DNA of 64,000 nt from Alkalimonas delamerensis (GCF_030717955.1 NZ_JAUZVY010000007.1:62001-126000); one strand, 5' to 3'; shown: positions 47,318 through 56,370, counted from the stretch's first letter. Notes: generated by a model not told the origin, from the sequence alone. Program-made: numbers and translations.

Positions 47318-48031
47318 CTAGCTACGCCGGTCTTTGGCCGTGATGGCCAAAGTCCAGAGCTGAGGCGGATTGGCACCCTGCTGCTGCAAGCAGCGGCAGG
47401 CTTGTTGCAAGGTGCTGCCGGTGGTGATCACATCGTCGACCAGGGCAATTCGTCCCAGCTCGGCCAGGCGCCCCTGCCAGGCTGGATGCAACTGAAACAA
47501 TTGCCGGCTGTTTTTCAGGCGTTCGCCCCGTTTTAATCGCTGCTGCTTTAACCCTTGCCGGCGTCGTTTCAGCAACGGCAGCAGTGGCCGATCCCAACAG
47601 TTGCTCAGGACCTGCGCCAACAACCTGGCCTGATTAAAGCCCCGCTTTAGATAGCGCCATGCGGGCATCGGTATGTAGCAAATCGCATCCGGCAGCGGAT
47701 GCCCCTCAGCGCGGTAGCGCACAGCCATCTGCCGAAACTGCTGCATCAACCAGTGGCCGGCGGCCAGTTGATCTTGGTGCTTCCATTGGCTAATGGCATA
47801 ATCATAAGGTGCCTGATACCAGCTCAGGCTCAGCAAGCGCTCAGCATAGAGTTTGGGCAAGCCTTGCTGCACAGCGGGCAGCCACAGCAAATTGCCCTGA
47901 TAAAAACCAATGTCAAAGCCTGGCAAGGCGCTTTCACAGCAGCTGCATAGCTGCTGACCCGGTCGGTGCACCGCTAAATCACACCAGAGGCAGCGGTTTG
48001 GGATCAGCGGATGCAATAGTTTTTGTAGCAT
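47318..48031 (-). CDS. comF: ComF/GntX-family phosphoribosyltransferase-like protein
   Basis: 237 residues. N-terminal zinc finger of four cysteines (C14, C17, C29, C32: CLWC...CSCC) and a C-terminal type I PRTase domain with the PRPP loop RIALVDDVITTGSTLQQA. Family members take part in DNA uptake in competent bacteria or in using DNA as a nutrient. Divergent from bioH with a 13-bp gap, as in Escherichia coli gntX-bioH. Confidence 0.92.
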   Translation of the reverse strand: MLQKLLHPLIPNRCLWCDLAVHRPGQQLCSCCESALPGFDIGFYQGNLLWLPAVQQGLPKLYAERLLSLSWYQAPYDYAISQWKHQDQLAAGHWLMQQFRQMAVRYRAEGHPLPDAICYIPMPAWRYLKRGFNQARLLAQVLSNCWDRPLLPLLKRRRQGLKQQRLKRGERLKNSRQLFQLHPAWQGRLAELGRIALVDDVITTGSTLQQACRCLQQQGANPPQLWTLAITAKDRRS

Positions 48032-48044
48032 AAATGTTTATTCG

Positions 48045-48827
48045 ATGTTTTTTAGGAGTATGGTGCAGGTGGCAGATCAGGGCAAGCCTCAGTTGGTATT
48101 GTTGCATGGCTGGGGGATGAATCAGGCGGTGTGGCAGCAGTGGCTGCCTTTATTGCAGCAGGACTGGCAGGTGCAGGCGCTGGACTTACCGGGCTTTGGT
48201 CTGAGCCGGCAGTGCCCGAAACCCTACAATTTAGCGGCTCTGGTTGAGTTGTTGCAGCCGCAGCTGCCGGCCAGGGCTGTGCTTTGTGGCTGGTCGCTGG
48301 GTGGTCTGGTTGCCATTGAGCTGGCCAGGCGCTTCCCACAACAGGTGCAGGCGCTGGCTCTGCTGGCAGCATCGCCTTGCTTTATGGCGCAAAGCGACTG
48401 GCCGGGGATGTCGGCACGCATTTTTACCCAGTTTCAGCAGCAACTCAGCCACAACATAGCGCAAACCATCCAGCGCTTTTTGGCCATCCAGGCGCTGGGG
48501 AGCCCCAGCGCAAAAGAGGACATCAAGCAGTTGCGCCAGGCCATTTTGCAGTTGCCCGAGCCACAACCAGAGGCCGTACTGGGCGGCTTGGAATTGTTGC
48601 AGCATGGCGATCTGCGGGCTGAGCTGGCCCGGTTGCCGCTGCCGGTTTATGCTGCCTTTGGCCGGCTCGATACCTTGGTGCCCAGTGCTGCTGAACAGGC
48701 ATTGCAGCAATTAGTGCCATCAGCTCAGACCCATTGCTTTGCCCATGCCTCACACGCGCCTTTTATCTCGCATCCGGCTGAAAGCGCTGCCTGGTTGCTG
48801 CATTGCCAACAGCAATTACCGGCTTAG
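48045..48827 (+). CDS. bioH: Pimeloyl-ACP methyl ester esterase BioH
   Basis: Alpha/beta hydrolase that demethylates pimeloyl-ACP methyl ester in biotin synthesis. Up to 260 residues. LVLLHGWGMNQAVWQQW, nucleophile elbow GWSLGGLV, and the motif HASHAPFISHPAE near the C-terminus match BioH, and FGRLDTLVP holds the acid. The start is uncertain: ATG at 48045 has no ribosome site, whereas AGGAG at 48054-48058 would suit the ATG at 48060 poorly and the GTG at 48063 better. Divergent from comF. Confidence 0.93.
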   Translation: MFFRSMVQVADQGKPQLVLLHGWGMNQAVWQQWLPLLQQDWQVQALDLPGFGLSRQCPKPYNLAALVELLQPQLPARAVLCGWSLGGLVAIELARRFPQQVQALALLAASPCFMAQSDWPGMSARIFTQFQQQLSHNIAQTIQRFLAIQALGSPSAKEDIKQLRQAILQLPEPQPEAVLGGLELLQHGDLRAELARLPLPVYAAFGRLDTLVPSAAEQALQQLVPSAQTHCFAHASHAPFISHPAESAAWLLHCQQQLPA

Positions 48828-48857
48828 CGGCTTAAACGCTTTATTTTTTACCCAAAA

Positions 48858-48874
48858 TGGTTAATAATTAACCA
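48858..48874. promoter_or_regulatory. Perfect 17-bp palindrome
   Basis: TGGTTAATAATTAACCA, 25 bp before the rod-like protein start. It could be an operator; it overlaps an AT-rich segment that may serve as a -10. Confidence 0.4.
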
Positions 48875-48899
48875 GTGAAGTAAGTGGAATGAGGGGCCT

Positions 48900-49178
48900 A
48901 TGAACATTCAGTCGGCTTTTGCGTCCGGCCTGCAAGGTCTGCAATCGGCCAGTGATGGCATGCGGCAGAGTACTCAGAACATCAACCAGCAAAGCCGCCC
49001 GCTGGACGCGGTTCAGCCGGATGACAATGCGGCTGTGTCTGTACCAACAGCCACCGGCCCCAGCCTGGAAGCCAGTTTGGTGGATCTCACCGTGCAGCAG
49101 CGACTGGCGGAAGCCAATGTCCGCTCCATCGAAACCGCCAGCAGTGTGCTGGGCACCTTGATTGATACCAAGGCCTGA
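48900..49178 (+). CDS. Minimal flagellar rod/hook-like protein
   Basis: 92 residues. The N-terminus (SAFASGLQGLQSASDGMRQS...INQQS) mirrors the D0 helix of rod and hook proteins, and the C-terminus (LVDLTVQQRLAEANVRSIETASSVLGTLID) mirrors their C-terminal D0 helix; the long middle of FlgE/FlgG/FlgC is reduced to a short polar linker. GAGGGG precedes the ATG. It is followed 4 bp later by a SprA-like zincin gene and may be co-transcribed. Not near other flagellar genes here. Function unknown. Confidence 0.78.
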   Translation: MNIQSAFASGLQGLQSASDGMRQSTQNINQQSRPLDAVQPDDNAAVSVPTATGPSLEASLVDLTVQQRLAEANVRSIETASSVLGTLIDTKA

Positions 49179-49182
49179 TGCC

Positions 49183-50019
49183 ATGTTGATTACGTCGCAT
49201 TACCCCAACGTCAGCCTGAATACCGCCAACCCGGCGACGGAGATGGCGCGGCGTGATGGTGAGCGCCGTGATCTGTTTCAGCCGGTACAAGAAGCGGCCA
49301 AAAGCGCGGCGGAAAAACCGGTTGCCACCGATGACAAAGCCAAACAGCAGCAACCAGTTCCAGTCAGCAATGCGCAGCGCAGTGAACAAACCGCGACAGA
49401 AACCAATGCCGCGGCCCGTGGCCGGGAGCAAGACGCAGAGCGGGATCCAGAAAGTCGTTCTGAGGATGAGCAACAACGCCAGCAGGAGCGTGCCGAGCAG
49501 CAGGAGTTACGTGAGCTGCAGGCGCGGGATCGTGAAGTCCGTGCTCACGAACAAGCGCATGCGGCGGTGGGTGGTCAATACGCCAGTGCACCAAGCTACA
49601 CCTACGAACGCGGCCCGGACGGCAATCAGTATGCCGTTGGTGGTGAAGTACAAATCGATATTTCTGAGATCCCCGGCGACCCACAGGCAACGGTGCAAAA
49701 AATGCAGCAAGTCCGCGCCGCTGCTTTGGCGCCTGCTGAACCCTCAGCCGCTGATCGGCGTATTGCTGCAGACGCTAGTCGTCGCATGCTGGCAGCCAGA
49801 GCCGAGATGGCTAAAGAAGCCATTAGTCGTAGCAACGAGCCGTCAGCGCCGCGTCGGGCGATGGCCGATACGGCTGCTGAAGATCAAATCCGTGTGCCTG
49901 CAGCCAATACGGGTACAGTGTCTGACACCGAAACACTGCAGCGACGTAGCCAGGTAATTAACGGCTATTACCAGCGTGCCACCCAACCCAGTCAAAGCAG
50001 CCTGCGCCAACTGGCCTGA
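49183..50019 (+). CDS. SprA-related putative metalloprotease
   Basis: 278 residues. A low-complexity Glu/Gln/Arg-rich coil (about 25-118) leads into a conserved block with HEQAH at 122-126 (REVRAHEQAHAAVGG) and YASAPSYTYERGPDGNQYAVGGEV; the HExxH motif and the downstream GGEVQID are the mark of SprA-related proteins annotated as putative metalloproteases. The C-terminal third is helical (ASRRMLAARAEMAKEA). No signal peptide, so a cytoplasmic or flagellar-type exported protein is possible. ATG at 49183; the TTG-started extension is rejected. Confidence 0.85.
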   Translation: MLITSHYPNVSLNTANPATEMARRDGERRDLFQPVQEAAKSAAEKPVATDDKAKQQQPVPVSNAQRSEQTATETNAAARGREQDAERDPESRSEDEQQRQQERAEQQELRELQARDREVRAHEQAHAAVGGQYASAPSYTYERGPDGNQYAVGGEVQIDISEIPGDPQATVQKMQQVRAAALAPAEPSAADRRIAADASRRMLAARAEMAKEAISRSNEPSAPRRAMADTAAEDQIRVPAANTGTVSDTETLQRRSQVINGYYQRATQPSQSSLRQLA

Positions 50020-50035
50020 CGCAGCTTCTCAACAG

Positions 50036-52351
50036 CTATTTCTTTAACTTCGCCAACGCATCGGCAAAGGCATTGCCCATAGCGGCATTGGCCGGGGCGG
50101 CAGCTTTGGCTGGCTTGGCCGCTCGGGGCTGCTGGCTTTTTCCTTTGCCGGTCGGGCTCTTTGATGCTGCTGCCTGGCCAGGCTGTTCGTCCATCCGCAT
50201 GGTGAGCGCGATGCGTTTGCGCTCTTTATCCACATCTAGTACCTTCACTTTGACGATGTCACCGGCTTTTACCACTTTGTGTGGGTCGCTGACAAAGGTG
50301 TCGGACAAGGAGGAAATATGCACCAGACCATCCTGATGCACGCCAACATCGACAAAGGCACCAAAATTGGTGACGTTGGTGACCACACCCTCCAGCAGCA
50401 TGGCGGGCTTTAAGTCGTCGATGGTCGTGACGCCTTCTTTGAAGCTGGCCATTTTAAACTCCGGCCGAGGATCCCGGCCTGGTTTCTCCAGTTCATTTAA
50501 AATATCGCTGATGGTTGGAATACCGAAGTGGGCATCGGCAAAGTCTTCGGCTTTCAGCTTGCTGATAAAATCGCGGTTTCCCGGAATGTCCTGCAGCGAT
50601 TTTTGGTGCTGGGCCAGAATTTTTTCCACCACCGGGTAGGACTCCGGGTGCACGCCTGAGGCATCCAGTGGATTGTCACCGCCGCTGATGCGCATAAAGC
50701 CGGCGGCTTGCTCAAAGGCTTTGGGACCAAGCCGGCTAACCTTTAACAGCTGTTTGCGGTTTTGGAAGCGGCCATGCTGCTCCCGGTGCAGCACGATATT
50801 TTGCGCCAGAGTTTTGTTGAGGCCGGCGACCCGGCTCAGCAGGGGTACTGACGCGGTATTTAAATCCACGCCAACGGCGTTCACACAATCTTCAACCACC
50901 GCTTCCAGCGATTTAGTGAGCAGACTTTGGTTGACATCGTGCTGGTACTGGCCGACACCGATGGCTTTGGGCTCAATTTTTACCAGCTCGGCCAACGGGT
51001 CTTGCAGCCGGCGGCCAATCGACACGGCACCGCGGTACGAGACATCCAAATCCGGAAACTCTTGAGCCGCAAACTCCGAGGCGGAATAGACCGAAGCGCC
51101 GGCTTCCGACACCATGATTTTGGTCAGTTTTAACTCGGGGTGCTTTTTCATCAGCTCGGCCACCAGCTGATCGGTTTCACGCGAAGCGGTGCCATTGCCA
51201 ATCGCCACCAGCTCGGGCTTGAATTGCTGACACAGGTTTTGCAGGGTGCGCAGCGACTTGTCCCAGTGGTTTTGTGGCGCGTGTGGGAAGATGGTCTGGC
51301 TGCTCAGCAGCTTGCCGGTTTCATCCAGCATCACTACTTTCACCCCGGTGCGTAGGCCCGGGTCCAGTGCCATGGTCGGACGCAGGCCAGCGGGAGCTGC
51401 CATCAGCAAATCTTTCATATTGCGGGCAAAGACTTTGATGGCCTCTTCTTCGGCACGCTCACGCAACTCGCTTAGCAAGTCATTTTCCAAATGCAGGTGC
51501 AGCTTTACTTTCCAGGTCCATTGCGCCACGGTCTGCAAAAAAGCATCGGCTGCCCGGCCTTCATTGCTGAGGTTAAAATGGCTGGCGACCAGGGCGATGC
51601 AACGCTGGTGCGCTTCGGTTTCATCGCTGTCCGGCAGCAGTTGCAATTGCAAAAAGCCTTCGTTGCGGCCGCGAAACATGGCCAGCGCCCGGTGCGATGG
51701 CAGTTGGCGCCACAACTCGCTGTGCTCAAAGTAATCGCGGAACTTGGCGCCTTCCTTTTCTTTACCGGCAACCACACTGCTTTTCAAGACGCCATGCTGA
51801 CTGAGTTGTTGGCGCAAACGGGCCAGCAAATTGGCGTCTTCGGCAAAGCGTTCCATCAGAATGTACTTGACGCCATCCAGCACGGCTTTGTTGTCGCCAT
51901 AGCCGGCTTCAGGGTTCAGGTAGCCGGTCGCTTGCTGCTCCGGGTCCAGCTCTGGCTGGGCAAGAATGGCATTGGCCAAAGGCTCAAGACCAGCTTCAAT
52001 CGCCATCTGGCCTTTGGTGCGGCGTTTGGGTTTGTAGGGCAGGTACAAATCTTCCAATCGGGTTTTGTTGTCGGCGGCCAGAATTTGCTGCTGCAGCTCG
52101 CTGCTGAGCTTTCCCTGGTCGTCGATGGTTTTTAAAATCAACTGACGCCGGTCTTCCAGTTCCCGCAAATACGACAGGCGTTGCTCCAGGGTCCGCAGCT
52201 GGGTATCGTCCAGACCCCCGGTGACCTCTTTGCGGTAACGGGCGATAAACGGGACTGTTGCACCGTCATCCAGCAGCTGAATGGTGGCCAGCACTTGCTC
52301 TGGGCGGGCGGAGATTTCGGTGGCAATCTGGTGTTCAAGCTTGATGGTCAT
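50036..52351 (-). CDS. tex: RNA-binding transcription accessory protein Tex
   Basis: 771 residues. Order: N-terminal helical region with TVPFIARYRKEVTGGLDD, a YqgF/RNase H-like domain (about 320-450, PTMALDPGLRTGVKVVMLDETG), helix-hairpin-helix pair (about 500-560), and a C-terminal S1 RNA-binding domain (about 645-720, LLEGVVTNVTNFGAFVDVGV). A basic Lys/Pro/Ala-rich tail follows. Tex binds nucleic acid and affects transcription and stress tolerance. Separated from greB by about 100 bp and on the same strand. Confidence 0.96.
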   Translation of the reverse strand: MTIKLEHQIATEISARPEQVLATIQLLDDGATVPFIARYRKEVTGGLDDTQLRTLEQRLSYLRELEDRRQLILKTIDDQGKLSSELQQQILAADNKTRLEDLYLPYKPKRRTKGQMAIEAGLEPLANAILAQPELDPEQQATGYLNPEAGYGDNKAVLDGVKYILMERFAEDANLLARLRQQLSQHGVLKSSVVAGKEKEGAKFRDYFEHSELWRQLPSHRALAMFRGRNEGFLQLQLLPDSDETEAHQRCIALVASHFNLSNEGRAADAFLQTVAQWTWKVKLHLHLENDLLSELRERAEEEAIKVFARNMKDLLMAAPAGLRPTMALDPGLRTGVKVVMLDETGKLLSSQTIFPHAPQNHWDKSLRTLQNLCQQFKPELVAIGNGTASRETDQLVAELMKKHPELKLTKIMVSEAGASVYSASEFAAQEFPDLDVSYRGAVSIGRRLQDPLAELVKIEPKAIGVGQYQHDVNQSLLTKSLEAVVEDCVNAVGVDLNTASVPLLSRVAGLNKTLAQNIVLHREQHGRFQNRKQLLKVSRLGPKAFEQAAGFMRISGGDNPLDASGVHPESYPVVEKILAQHQKSLQDIPGNRDFISKLKAEDFADAHFGIPTISDILNELEKPGRDPRPEFKMASFKEGVTTIDDLKPAMLLEGVVTNVTNFGAFVDVGVHQDGLVHISSLSDTFVSDPHKVVKAGDIVKVKVLDVDKERKRIALTMRMDEQPGQAAASKSPTGKGKSQQPRAAKPAKAAAPANAAMGNAFADALAKLKK

Positions 52352-52452
52352 GCATGCTTCCTATGGCCGGCTTTCAGACGCTAAGCTGGCGATCACAAAA
52401 TAATTGGGACGAATTGTCCCTGTTCTTCCAATAAAAATCCAATGGCAATTGC

Positions 52453-52959
52453 CTAGTCAGAGCTAGGGTCCGGTTGTTGGTAGCTTATTTGATTGATAAA
52501 CCAGCTTTTCCGGCCATCGGGTGTATTGACCTGGACTTCATCGTCCACTTGTTTGCCCAATAAGGCTCTGGCCATGGGCGCATCGATGGAGATGTAGTCA
52601 TGACGGCCATAAATTTCATCCGGGCCGACAATCCGAAACGAGCGCAGCTCGCCCTGATCGTTTTCCACCTCGACCCAGGCACCGAAAAAGACTTTGCCTT
52701 CTTGCTCGGGGGCATAGTCGACCGGACGCAGTACTTCCAGTCGTTTGCGCAAAAAGCGAACCCGACGATCGATTTCGCGCAGCTGCTTTTTGTTGTACTG
52801 GTAATCGGCATTTTCACTGCGGTCGCCCAGACTGGCAGCCCAGCTGACTTTTTGCGTCACTTCCGGTCGCTTGACCCGCCATAAATGTTCCAACTCTTGT
52901 TGCAGTTTCAGGTAGCCCTGGCGGCTGATTAAGTTCGTTCTCATGGCTGATCTGTCCAT
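52453..52959 (-). CDS. greB: Transcription elongation factor GreB
   Basis: 168 residues. N-terminal coiled coil with the acidic tip (GDRSENADYQYNKKQLREIDRR), which stimulates RNA polymerase transcript cleavage, and a C-terminal FKBP-like domain (VEVENDQGELRSFRIVGPDE). Length and the basic region favour GreB over GreA. AAGGA about 6 bp upstream supports the ATG at 52959, though an internal ATG at 52944 aligns well with homologues. Sits between tex and the ompR region, as in Escherichia coli (ompR-greB-tex order is conserved). Confidence 0.95.
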   Translation of the reverse strand: MDRSAMRTNLISRQGYLKLQQELEHLWRVKRPEVTQKVSWAASLGDRSENADYQYNKKQLREIDRRVRFLRKRLEVLRPVDYAPEQEGKVFFGAWVEVENDQGELRSFRIVGPDEIYGRHDYISIDAPMARALLGKQVDDEVQVNTPDGRKSWFINQISYQQPDPSSD

Positions 52960-53122
52960 GACGGTCCTTCAGATAACACAGTGATATGGGGGCAGCTGCG
53001 TCTATTTAAAGTCACTTATCGCAACCGAGGCACCTTTCAACACAATGATGCGGTCATGGCATTTGCTGGTTAAAAAATAGACTATACTTAGATGGAGGTT
53101 TTTGCCTTGCAGGAGGTGTAGA

Positions 53123-53344
53123 GTGAACAAGCTTGGCTTAATTGCAATTCCGGCTCTGGTGATGCTGTCTGCATGCAGCAGTCAACCGCCAGGCGATTAC
53201 GTCTGGATTAAAGATTATGAGCAGATTCAGCGAATTGAGGCTGCAAACCGTAACAGTGCCATGAGCAATAAAATCCAATGGGTGAATCCACCGATGAAGC
53301 GGATATCGCGCGCGGAGTTCGAGCAAATGCGGCAGCAAGAATGA
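53123..53344 (+). CDS. Small lipoprotein of unknown function
   Basis: 73 residues with a lipoprotein signal (MNKLGLIAIPALVMLSACSS; lipobox LSAC, cysteine at 18) and a mature part of about 55 residues with basic and acidic helices (RISRAEFEQMRQQ). GTG start decided by AGGAGG 6 bp upstream. A TATACT -10-like hexamer lies at 53083-53088. Flanked by a strong terminator and by greB and ompR. No family recognised. Confidence 0.72.
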   Translation: MNKLGLIAIPALVMLSACSSQPPGDYVWIKDYEQIQRIEAANRNSAMSNKIQWVNPPMKRISRAEFEQMRQQE

Positions 53345-53373
53345 CGCTTGGATAAACTTTGTAACACTGTTTT

Positions 53374-53404
53374 CAAACCCGGAGTGCATCTCCGGGTTTG
53401 TTTT
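53374..53404 (+). terminator. Terminator after the small lipoprotein gene
   Basis: Perfect 11-bp stem CAAACCCGGAG/CTCCGGGTTTG with a TGCAT loop, then TTTT. Confidence 0.92.
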
Positions 53405-53444
53405 GGTTTATAGTGGCATAAAAAGAGTGTTGGGATGGCTGATT

Positions 53445-54170
53445 ATGACCACGGAAACCACCAAAATTCTGGTTGTTGATGATGATGTACGCTTGCGCGC
53501 TTTGCTGGAACGCTATTTGGTTGAGCAAGGTTTTATGGTTCGGGCGGTGGCCGACTTTGAGCAAATGCAACGTTTGATGGAGCGTGAGCATTTCCATCTG
53601 ATGGTGTTGGATTTGATGCTGCCAGGTGAAGATGGTTTGAGCATCTGCCGCAAGTTGCGCCAGCAAGAAAATCAAATTCCTATCATTATGTTGACGGCGA
53701 AAGGCGATGAAGTGGATCGCATCATTGGGCTTGAAATGGGGGCCGACGACTACCTGCCTAAACCCTTTAATCCGCGTGAGTTGTTAGCCCGTATTCGCGC
53801 TGTGCTCCGGCGTAAAAGCAAAGAATTACCCGGTGCACCGGCGCAGGAAGAAACCATTGTCACCTTTGGGCCTTTTCATTTTAATCTGGCCACCCGTGAA
53901 ATGCGCAAAGGGGAGGAGGTATTGCCCTTGACCAGCGGTGAGTTTGCGGTACTGAAAGTGCTGGTCAGTCATCCGCGTGAGCCGTTATCCCGGGATAAGC
54001 TGATGAATCAAGCCCGTGGTAGGGATTACTCTGCGATGGAGCGCAGCATCGATGTACAGGTCTCCCGTCTGCGCCGGATGCTGGAGGATGATCCGGCTCA
54101 CCCACGCTACATTCAAACGGTGTGGGGCTTAGGTTATGTCTTTGTGCCGGACGGTGCGGTTCGTTCATGA
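53445..54170 (+). CDS. ompR: Response regulator OmpR
   Basis: 241 residues: receiver domain with acidic pocket D12-D13, phosphoacceptor D56 (LMVLDLMLP) and K in LPKPFNPRE; C-terminal winged-helix DNA-binding domain (about 140-235, LTSGEFAVLKVLVSHPREPL and SIDVQVSRLRRML). Controls porin and envelope genes in response to osmolarity in relatives. The start is set at the ATG giving MTTETTKILVVDDD; the frame extends slightly upstream. Coupled to envZ by ATGA. Confidence 0.96.
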   Translation: MTTETTKILVVDDDVRLRALLERYLVEQGFMVRAVADFEQMQRLMEREHFHLMVLDLMLPGEDGLSICRKLRQQENQIPIIMLTAKGDEVDRIIGLEMGADDYLPKPFNPRELLARIRAVLRRKSKELPGAPAQEETIVTFGPFHFNLATREMRKGEEVLPLTSGEFAVLKVLVSHPREPLSRDKLMNQARGRDYSAMERSIDVQVSRLRRMLEDDPAHPRYIQTVWGLGYVFVPDGAVRS

Positions 54171-55486
54171 GACTGTTGCCGCGCAGTGCCTTTGGTCAGA
54201 CGGTGTTGTTGCTGGGCTCTTTGCTGTTGATCAACCAGCTGGTGTCCTATGTCACTGTAGCCTTTCATGTGATCAAACCGACCGCGCAGCAAATCAACCA
54301 CCTGATTGCCAAGCAAATCAAAGTGGTTTTTATTGATCACGATCAGGACCAGCCGTTGCTGACAGAGGCCATGGCGCAGCGCTTTCAGGATGCGACCGAC
54401 ATTGAAGTTTACCCCGAAGCCCTGGCGCTGCAGCATGGCTTGCAGCAGGCGCGTTTCTATCAGTTTATGTCGAGCGCCATGTCGGAGGAGCTGGGTGGGC
54501 CGGCGGAAGTGCGCATCGAACAGGGCCAACAGCTGGCATTCTGGATTCGGGCACCGCAAGCACCGGATTTTTGGATCCGGGTGCCGTTAGCAGGGCTGGA
54601 TGAAAGCAGTTTTTCCTTATTGACCTTTTATTTATTGATGATAGGGGTGCTCAGCGTCGCTGGTGGCTGGTGGTTTGCCCGCACTTTGAACCGGCCATTA
54701 AAAAGTCTGCAGCAAGCGGCCTTAAAAGTTGGCCGCGGCGAAATCCCGGAGCCACTGGCTGAAAAAGGCTCCAGCGAAATTCGCTCCGTGACCCGGGCCT
54801 TTAATCAGATGGCCACCGGCATCAAGCACCTGGAGCAAGACCGGGCCTTGTTGATGGCTGGGGTATCGCATGATTTGCGTACACCTTTGACCCGAATCCG
54901 ATTGGCCAGTGAGATGTTGCCAGAACAAGATGCCTGGATCCGGGATGGCATCATCAACGACATCGACGACATGAATGCCATCATCGATCAGTTTATGGAT
55001 TTTATCCGCCACCACAAAGATGAGCCTTTGCAAGCGGTTTGCCTCAATGATCTGATTGAAGAACTGCTGGAATCTGAACACCTGCAACAGCGACAGCTGC
55101 TGCATGAGCTTGCCGCCGACTTGCCGAAGGTGCCTTTACGCCGCATTGCGATGAAGCGGGTGCTCAATAACCTGCTGGAAAATGCGCTACGTTACAGCTC
55201 GGGCGATATTGAAATCAGCACCGGCTTTGAGCGGGGCCGACGCATGGTTTACCTGCAAGTGCGGGATCATGGGCCGGGGATTCCGGAAGCGAAAATGCAA
55301 AGCATGTTCGAGCCCTTCACCCAGGGCGATAGTGCCCGGGGCTCGGGTGGTTCCGGCCTAGGGCTGGCCATCATCAAGAAAATTATCGATATGCATCATG
55401 GCCAGATCACCCTGCACAATCACGCCCACGGTGGCCTGGTAGCTCGGGTCTATCTGCCACTGAAAGCCAAAACGCCAAAAGCATAG
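54167..55486 (+). CDS. envZ: Sensor histidine kinase EnvZ
   Basis: 439 residues: N-terminal membrane helix (about 10-32), periplasmic domain (about 33-150), second helix (about 150-172), HAMP (about 172-225), dimerisation domain with phosphorylated H235 (MAGVSHDLRTPLTRIRLASEM) and HATPase_c domain (NLLENALRYSSG, DHGPGIPEAK, GGSGLGLAIIKKI). Phosphorylates OmpR. The start overlaps the ompR stop (ATGA). Confidence 0.96.
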   Translation: MRLLPRSAFGQTVLLLGSLLLINQLVSYVTVAFHVIKPTAQQINHLIAKQIKVVFIDHDQDQPLLTEAMAQRFQDATDIEVYPEALALQHGLQQARFYQFMSSAMSEELGGPAEVRIEQGQQLAFWIRAPQAPDFWIRVPLAGLDESSFSLLTFYLLMIGVLSVAGGWWFARTLNRPLKSLQQAALKVGRGEIPEPLAEKGSSEIRSVTRAFNQMATGIKHLEQDRALLMAGVSHDLRTPLTRIRLASEMLPEQDAWIRDGIINDIDDMNAIIDQFMDFIRHHKDEPLQAVCLNDLIEELLESEHLQQRQLLHELAADLPKVPLRRIAMKRVLNNLLENALRYSSGDIEISTGFERGRRMVYLQVRDHGPGIPEAKMQSMFEPFTQGDSARGSGGSGLGLAIIKKIIDMHHGQITLHNHAHGGLVARVYLPLKAKTPKA

Positions 55487-55494
55487 TGCTGCGA

Positions 55495-56370
55495 TCAATC
55501 CTGCGACTGTTGCAGTGATTGCAGCAAAGCGCCAAGGTCTGCGCTATCAAAGTGGTAATTGGTTTGACAGTATTCACAGCGAATATCCAGCTTGCCCTCG
55601 CTCTGGTGTTCTGCAATGGCCGCGGCCCCCAGGTTCAGAATGGCCGACTCGCATTTTTGTCGGGAACAGCCGCATTCAAAGCGCACCGGCTGCAGTGGGA
55701 AGGCTTCCACCTGTTCTTGATGGAACAGTCGGTGCACCACTTCTGCGGCAGGTAGCTCAAGCAGCTCTTTGGCCGTGATGGTATCGGCCAGTATCACCAG
55801 CTCATCGAAATCCTGCCGTGATTTTTGCTGTTCCACCGGCAACACCTGCAGCAACATACCGGCGGCTTTGGCTTGCTCGGACTGAACATCGCTAAACAGG
55901 TAGACCCGGGTCGGCAGCTGCTCGGATTGAGCAAAGTAGGCTTCCAGGGTTTCTTTTAAGCTGTCGCCTGTGAGCGGAATAATGCCCTGATAACGTTCAC
56001 CCTGCTGTGGTGTAATGGTGACCAGCATATAGCCGTCACCGACCAGGGCTTTTAAGCCCTCTCCCCGGACTTCAGACTGCAGCCTAACCACACCGCGAAA
56101 TACCTGCTGATCGCTGCCATTGACTGTGGCATAACGGATGGGGCCATCGCCTTGCAGTTGAACAGAAATCTCCCCTTCAAACTTCAGTGTGGCTGTCAGC
56201 AGACTGGTGGCGGCAACCAGTTCCGCCAGCAATTGTTTTACCGGGTAGGGGTAATCGTGGTTCTGCAGCATCTGTTGCAAACTGCTGGCCAGATCGACGA
56301 TTTCACCGCGCACATTACGCTGCTGAAATAAAAAGCGAAATAAAGTATCGGAACTCATAGCGTCTCTCAT
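55495..56370 (-). CDS. hslO: 33-kDa redox-regulated chaperone Hsp33
   Basis: Holdase activated by oxidative unfolding, 291 residues (287 if the internal ATG at 56358 is used). Redox zinc motif: CxC in ECGCSRQKCESAIL and CxxC in CEYCQTNYHF. Chaperone core shows LLAELVAATSLLTATLKFEG and QLQGDGPIRYATVNG. The first ATG overlaps the hslR stop (ATGA), so the pair is coupled, as in Escherichia coli hslRO. Converges with envZ. Confidence 0.94.
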   Translation of the reverse strand: MRDAMSSDTLFRFLFQQRNVRGEIVDLASSLQQMLQNHDYPYPVKQLLAELVAATSLLTATLKFEGEISVQLQGDGPIRYATVNGSDQQVFRGVVRLQSEVRGEGLKALVGDGYMLVTITPQQGERYQGIIPLTGDSLKETLEAYFAQSEQLPTRVYLFSDVQSEQAKAAGMLLQVLPVEQQKSRQDFDELVILADTITAKELLELPAAEVVHRLFHQEQVEAFPLQPVRFECGCSRQKCESAILNLGAAAIAEHQSEGKLDIRCEYCQTNYHFDSADLGALLQSLQQSQD

